In this document: piece after piece, positions 60,911-64,000 of the stretch
How the letters are laid out: each line of letters begins with the position of its first letter
How positions within the stretch are numbered: position 1 is the first letter of the stretch
NCBI GenBank assembly: GCA_963989245.1
Contig: OZ022345.1
Coordinates: 41,599,986 to 41,663,985 of the forward strand
DNA: 64,000 nt
Source of the DNA: Nansenia antarctica
Taxonomy: Eukaryota; Chordata; Actinopteri; Argentiniformes; Microstomatidae
Reading direction: 5' to 3'
Notes under the pieces: model-generated
The model's database searches: none
Told to the model about the DNA's origin: nothing
What the model saw: the letters and a program-made list of their open reading frames with translations, nothing else
Program-made: the position numbers and the translations under genes

Positions 60911-61654
60911 TTCATAGCTTTCAGTCACGTGGTTTCTTCCCTAGCAACCACCAACCTGACGGGCAAAAAGTATCATAGCAACATCGCTCAACATGGCTGC
61001 CTACTATTTAGACCACCTCACTCATGAAGAACTATCAAGATACACGACGGTGATAGGAGTGGAGGATTGACACCATTCAAATAGTGTTGGATTCCCTGTC
61101 TTCTACTCTATCCGGACACGTTGGAATTATTTTCCTAACCCCCGGAGAATCAAAGTTATTGACCTGCAAAGGGTGCCTCCTTGACCGGCTTTTCCCGTGA
61201 ATAACACCGGTTATGGAGGTGGTACAAACATAAGACTATTATTGCTAAATTCACCATCAGTATACGGTCATTTTGAGCCCTTAACCACCGCGCTGACACC
61301 CCGAGAAGATATACTTTTAATATGAAACTCGATCAACCGGGCGCTCACCGGCTGCTGGACGAAACTCCCAACTCCCGCTGTCAGCGAGGCGAGGGAATAT
61401 TTATATCCGGGAATTCGCTCCTTGCTGTGTCCACGGTGATAGGAGTGGAGGATCGACTCCATTCAAATAGTGTTGGATTCCCTGTCTTCTACTCTATCCG
61501 GACACGTTGGAATTATTTTCCTAACCCACGGGAAATCAAAGTTATTAACCCGCAAAAAGTGGGTTTTGCCCGTGGGTTTTGCCCGCAAAAAGTGCCTTTT
61601 GCCCGTCAGGTGGGCGTTTCCACTATGCTGTGACGTCACATGAAAGCTATGAAT
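60911..61654. mobile_element. Nested element, copy 1
   Basis: Ends TTCATAGCTTTCA and TGAAAGCTATGAA are inverted repeats. Internally a segment of about 120 bp (GTGATAGGAGTGGAGGAT...AATCAAAGTTATT) is repeated at 61050-61160 and 61436-61540. Nearly identical to 61911-62653. Confidence 0.75.
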
Positions 61655-61910
61655 AGTCTTCTGTTTTCGTTTTCGCAACTTCAAAATAAAAGCGCGAGCT
61701 AAACGTTGAAAATCAATGACACATCGCTAGTCAACCCACAGCTTGTTTTGTGAGCCTGCTAACAATGTAAAGTAGTGTTAGTTAACTAGGTAGCAGTGGG
61801 GATTACAAAGGGTGTCCTTTTTCCAGGTTAGAGCAGACTGCATTAAAAGCCCTCTCTGACATCATCTGAACATTTGAGAGGGGGTGTGTCTAAAACTGAA
61901 ATGGATGGAA

Positions 61911-62653
61911 TTCATAGCTTTCAGTCACGTGGTTTCTTCCCTAGCAACCACCAACCTGACGGGCAAAAAGTATCATAGCAACATCGCTCAACATGGCTGC
62001 CTACTATTTAGACCACCTCACCCATGAATAACTATCAAGATACACGACGGTGATAGGAGTGGAGGATTGACACCATTCAAATAGTGTTGGATTCCCTGTC
62101 TTCTACTCTATCCGGACACGTTGGAATTATTTTCATAACCCCCGGAGAATCAAAGTTATTGACCTGCAAAGGGTGCCTCCTTGACCGGCTTTTCCGTGAA
62201 TAACACCGGTTATGGAGGTGGTACAAACATAAGACTATTATTGCTAAATTCACCATCAGTATACGGTCATTTTGAGCCCTTAACCACCGCGCTGACACCC
62301 CGAGAAGATATACTTTTAATATGAAACTCGATCAACCGGGCGTTCACCGGCTGCTGGACGAAACTCCCAACTCCCGCTGTCAGCGAGGCGAGGGAATATT
62401 TATATCCGGGAATTCGCTCCTTGCTGTGTCCACGGTGATAGGAGTGGAGGATCGACTCCATTCAAATAGTGTTGGATTCCCTGTCTTCTACTCTATCCGG
62501 ACACGTTGGAATTATTTTCCTAACCCACAGGAAATCAAAGTTATTAACCCGCAAAAAGTGGGTTTTGCCCGTGGGTTTTGCCCGCAAAAAGTGCCTTTTG
62601 CCCGTCAGGTGGGCGTTTCCACTATGCTGTGACGTCACATGAAAGCTATGAAT
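61911..62653. mobile_element. Nested element, copy 2
   Basis: Same element as 60911-61654, exactly 1000 bp further on, in the same orientation, differing by a handful of substitutions and small indels. The 256-bp spacer between copies is not repeated outside, so this is not a simple tandem duplication of a 1-kb block. Confidence 0.75.
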
Positions 62654-63182
62654 AGTATGTTTTCAACAATGGGATTGGGAATGAGTATTTTAAACGTTAA
62701 TGTTTAATCATTGGCAACAATTAATTTTGACAGTGCAGAACAGTGCAGATCGAGAAACATCTAAATGTTAGCTAGATATTAGCCCATCGGCCCCATGCAA
62801 AAACGCAGAAAATATTTGCTGATGGCCATATAATGTGTTTTGAATGTAAGCAGGGTTTAACTATTTGGCAACGCCCCTAGACTGACCCCTAGACCTAGAA
62901 AGCCTGCCCTAGTAAGCTGCATCACATTGTATTATTATTATTGTAATATTATTATTGTATTATTATTATTGTATTGTATCCACTAACAGAGCACTCATTA
63001 AGACACGTTATTTAATTTTCTTGCTATGTTTTCCCATTGGAAGGGCAGCCAATATGGCACGTCCTCTCAATTTCTCCACTTAAGGGCACTTTAGCGCGAA
63101 TTTCTCCACTCAAAAGGGCACTTTATCGCGACGTTTTCATCCGTGGGCGCACCCCTGCCCCCCCCCCCTGAGTCCGCCAGTG

Positions 63183-63195
63183 CTGAAAGGCATGG
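63183..63195 (-). pseudogene. Canonical ckb first coding exon, 5' stub
   Basis: On the minus strand, GGGTTCAG|CCATGCCTTTCAG. It has a good acceptor, then ATG CCT TTC AG, which are the first codons (MPF, then S or G) of vertebrate cytosolic creatine kinases. The transposon follows at once. Confidence 0.75.
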
Positions 63196-63297
63196 CTGAA
63201 CCCTGAATGAACGTACTTCAGATGTCAATGTAACTGAAGCAAACACGATGTGATAGTCTGTCAACCTGCGCCTCCTCCGCCCAGTTACAACACTCAC

Positions 63298-63405
63298 CAA
63301 CCAGGACACGCGGAGACTGATGTGAGAGCTCCTGGATCGCCATCCTCATTTGGAAAACACTGTGATATCAACAGCAACCTTTTATTTGATGTTTTAATCC
63401 AGCTG
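63298..63405 (-). promoter_or_regulatory. Probable ckb promoter and non-coding exon 1
   Basis: On the minus strand a donor GGTTG|GTGAGTG (exon end 63298) lies 102 bp from the acceptor of the MPF exon, giving a short plausible intron 1. Upstream are a TATA-like AATAAAAG (63386-63379) and an E-box CAGCTG (63405-63400). The transcription start is not defined by sequence alone. Confidence 0.4.
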
Positions 63406-64000
63406 TTTTTCAGAAGGTGGGTCAAGAAGCTGATGAACGTGTGAGAGGTGAAAGCGTAGCTACTATTATAGCTAGCATCGTTGAGACCAGTTCAGTTGTG
63501 CACAGGGACCTTGCCGGCTAACACTAGCTGGCTAGTTTGATTGTCTGTGTAGATTAAAGATGTGTACAGTTACTCCAGGTTGTTTATTGTTAGGCTATGC
63601 TTGCACCCTTGGCTAGCTAGCCACAGCTGCTCATGTAGCTAACTGCTCCTTTAGTATAGTTTAGTTTAGTTTAGTTAGGGTTAGTTTACTCCACTGGGAT
63701 ATATTCTATATCTATACAGGATAATATTCAAATAGGATATATTCTATATCTATATTATATATACTTACAGTTTCTCCATATGTTCTGCCATGGCTGTTTC
63801 AGGTGAAGCCGTCAGGTGAAAATAAACCGTCTGTTAATCAGAGTTCTGATGATAAACTGTCACTTAAATGATACAATGTTTGAATCTAAACAAGGCGCGT
63901 GGCGTGTGTGGCGTGTCCGCATGCATTTGATGATTAACAACATTTTGTAGAATGTTTATTTTTGAGAGAGGAGATTTCTGCCTGCAGGTCAAGGGTTAGA
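63406..64000. other. Upstream flank, no gene recognised
   Basis: Contains TAGC-rich sequence, a (TTTAG)n run at 63655-63680 and AT-rich repeats of GGATATATTCTATATCTATA (63698 and 63737). No exon seen before the window ends. Confidence 0.4.

Larger units (their letters stand above)
60534..63182. mobile_element. 2.65-kb DNA transposon with CAGTGGCGGACTCAGG ends
   Basis: Left end CAGTGGCGGACTCAGG (60534) and right end CTGAGTCCGCCAGTG (to 63182) are near-perfect inverted repeats. Both are followed inward by a related GGGCAGGGGCG/CACCCCTGCCC block. No transposase is evident. It contains two copies of a smaller element and sits exactly within the canonical ckb first coding exon. Flanking octamers differ, consistent with a deletion at the insertion. 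Confidence 0.8.

Noticed and set aside
63298..63345. A separate gene start (MAIQELSHQSPRVLV) on the minus strand
   Set aside because: No homology recognised; the donor fits better as the end of a non-coding ckb exon 1 only 102 bp before the MPF exon.

Overview
This is a eukaryotic window, almost certainly from a ray-finned (teleost) fish. The evidence is spliced vertebrate genes with GT-AG introns, very dense (CA)n, (GA)n and (CT)n arrays, and fish-typical transposons (Tc1, hAT MITEs, Harbinger, L2/CR1-like LINEs, BEL/Pao LTR elements, V-SINE-like tRNA SINEs). The roughly 150-bp hAT MITE family resembles repeats I associate with salmonids and their relatives, but I do not claim a species.

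Layout. 1-6359: simple repeats, a Tc1 fossil and MITEs in the 5' intron of an LRCH1-like gene, whose first coding exon is at 6360-6591 on the minus strand and continues off the left edge. 6.8-10.3 kb: a palindromic MITE, a Tc1 transposon with frameshifts and a nested insertion, and simple repeats. 10.8-15.8 kb: one intron-containing tRNA-Leu(CAA), a duplicated block carrying two unusual tRNA-Leu-like genes, and a 5'-truncated LINE. 15.8-18.7 kb: Harbinger-like remnants. 18708-26920: a complete BEL/Pao retrotransposon with two apparently identical 1056-bp LTRs, a 5-bp target duplication, a tRNA-Tyr primer site and one uninterrupted 2011-codon gag-pol frame. Each LTR carries a 132-bp coding fragment that looks like host SF3B2. 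27.1-30.1 kb: fbxo39 (minus, four coding exons). 32.9-41.4 kb: rubcnl/Pacer (plus). 42.0-42.6 kb: two tRNA-Leu(CAA) genes (minus). 43.4-50.3 kb: dhrs12 (plus, ten exons), with a 1.6-kb minisatellite in intron 1. 51.1-51.8 kb: the 5' exons of a C-type-lectin-like gene with no lectin domain. 54.3-56.1 kb: the C-terminal exon of a MARK kinase, frameshifted and without its kinase part. 56.8-63.4 kb: a B-type creatine kinase gene (ckb, minus), tail-to-tail with the MARK remnant as human MARK3-CKB are. Its canonical first coding exon is split by a 2.6-kb transposon, and a second, intact first coding exon lies downstream.

The host genes do not form one pathway. LRCH1, RUBCNL and DHRS12 recall one conserved vertebrate block (human 13q14), and MARK3-CKB another (human 14q32). 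The junction between them, about 50.3-54.3 kb, is filled with simple repeats, a lectin fragment and a 36-bp minisatellite. The most interesting signals are the host SF3B2 coding fragment inside the retrotransposon LTR, the transposon-split creatine kinase exon with its alternative start exon, and the tRNA-Leu-like genes that have lost the long variable arm. All identifications rest on reading the sequence and on recalled family knowledge; no search was run.
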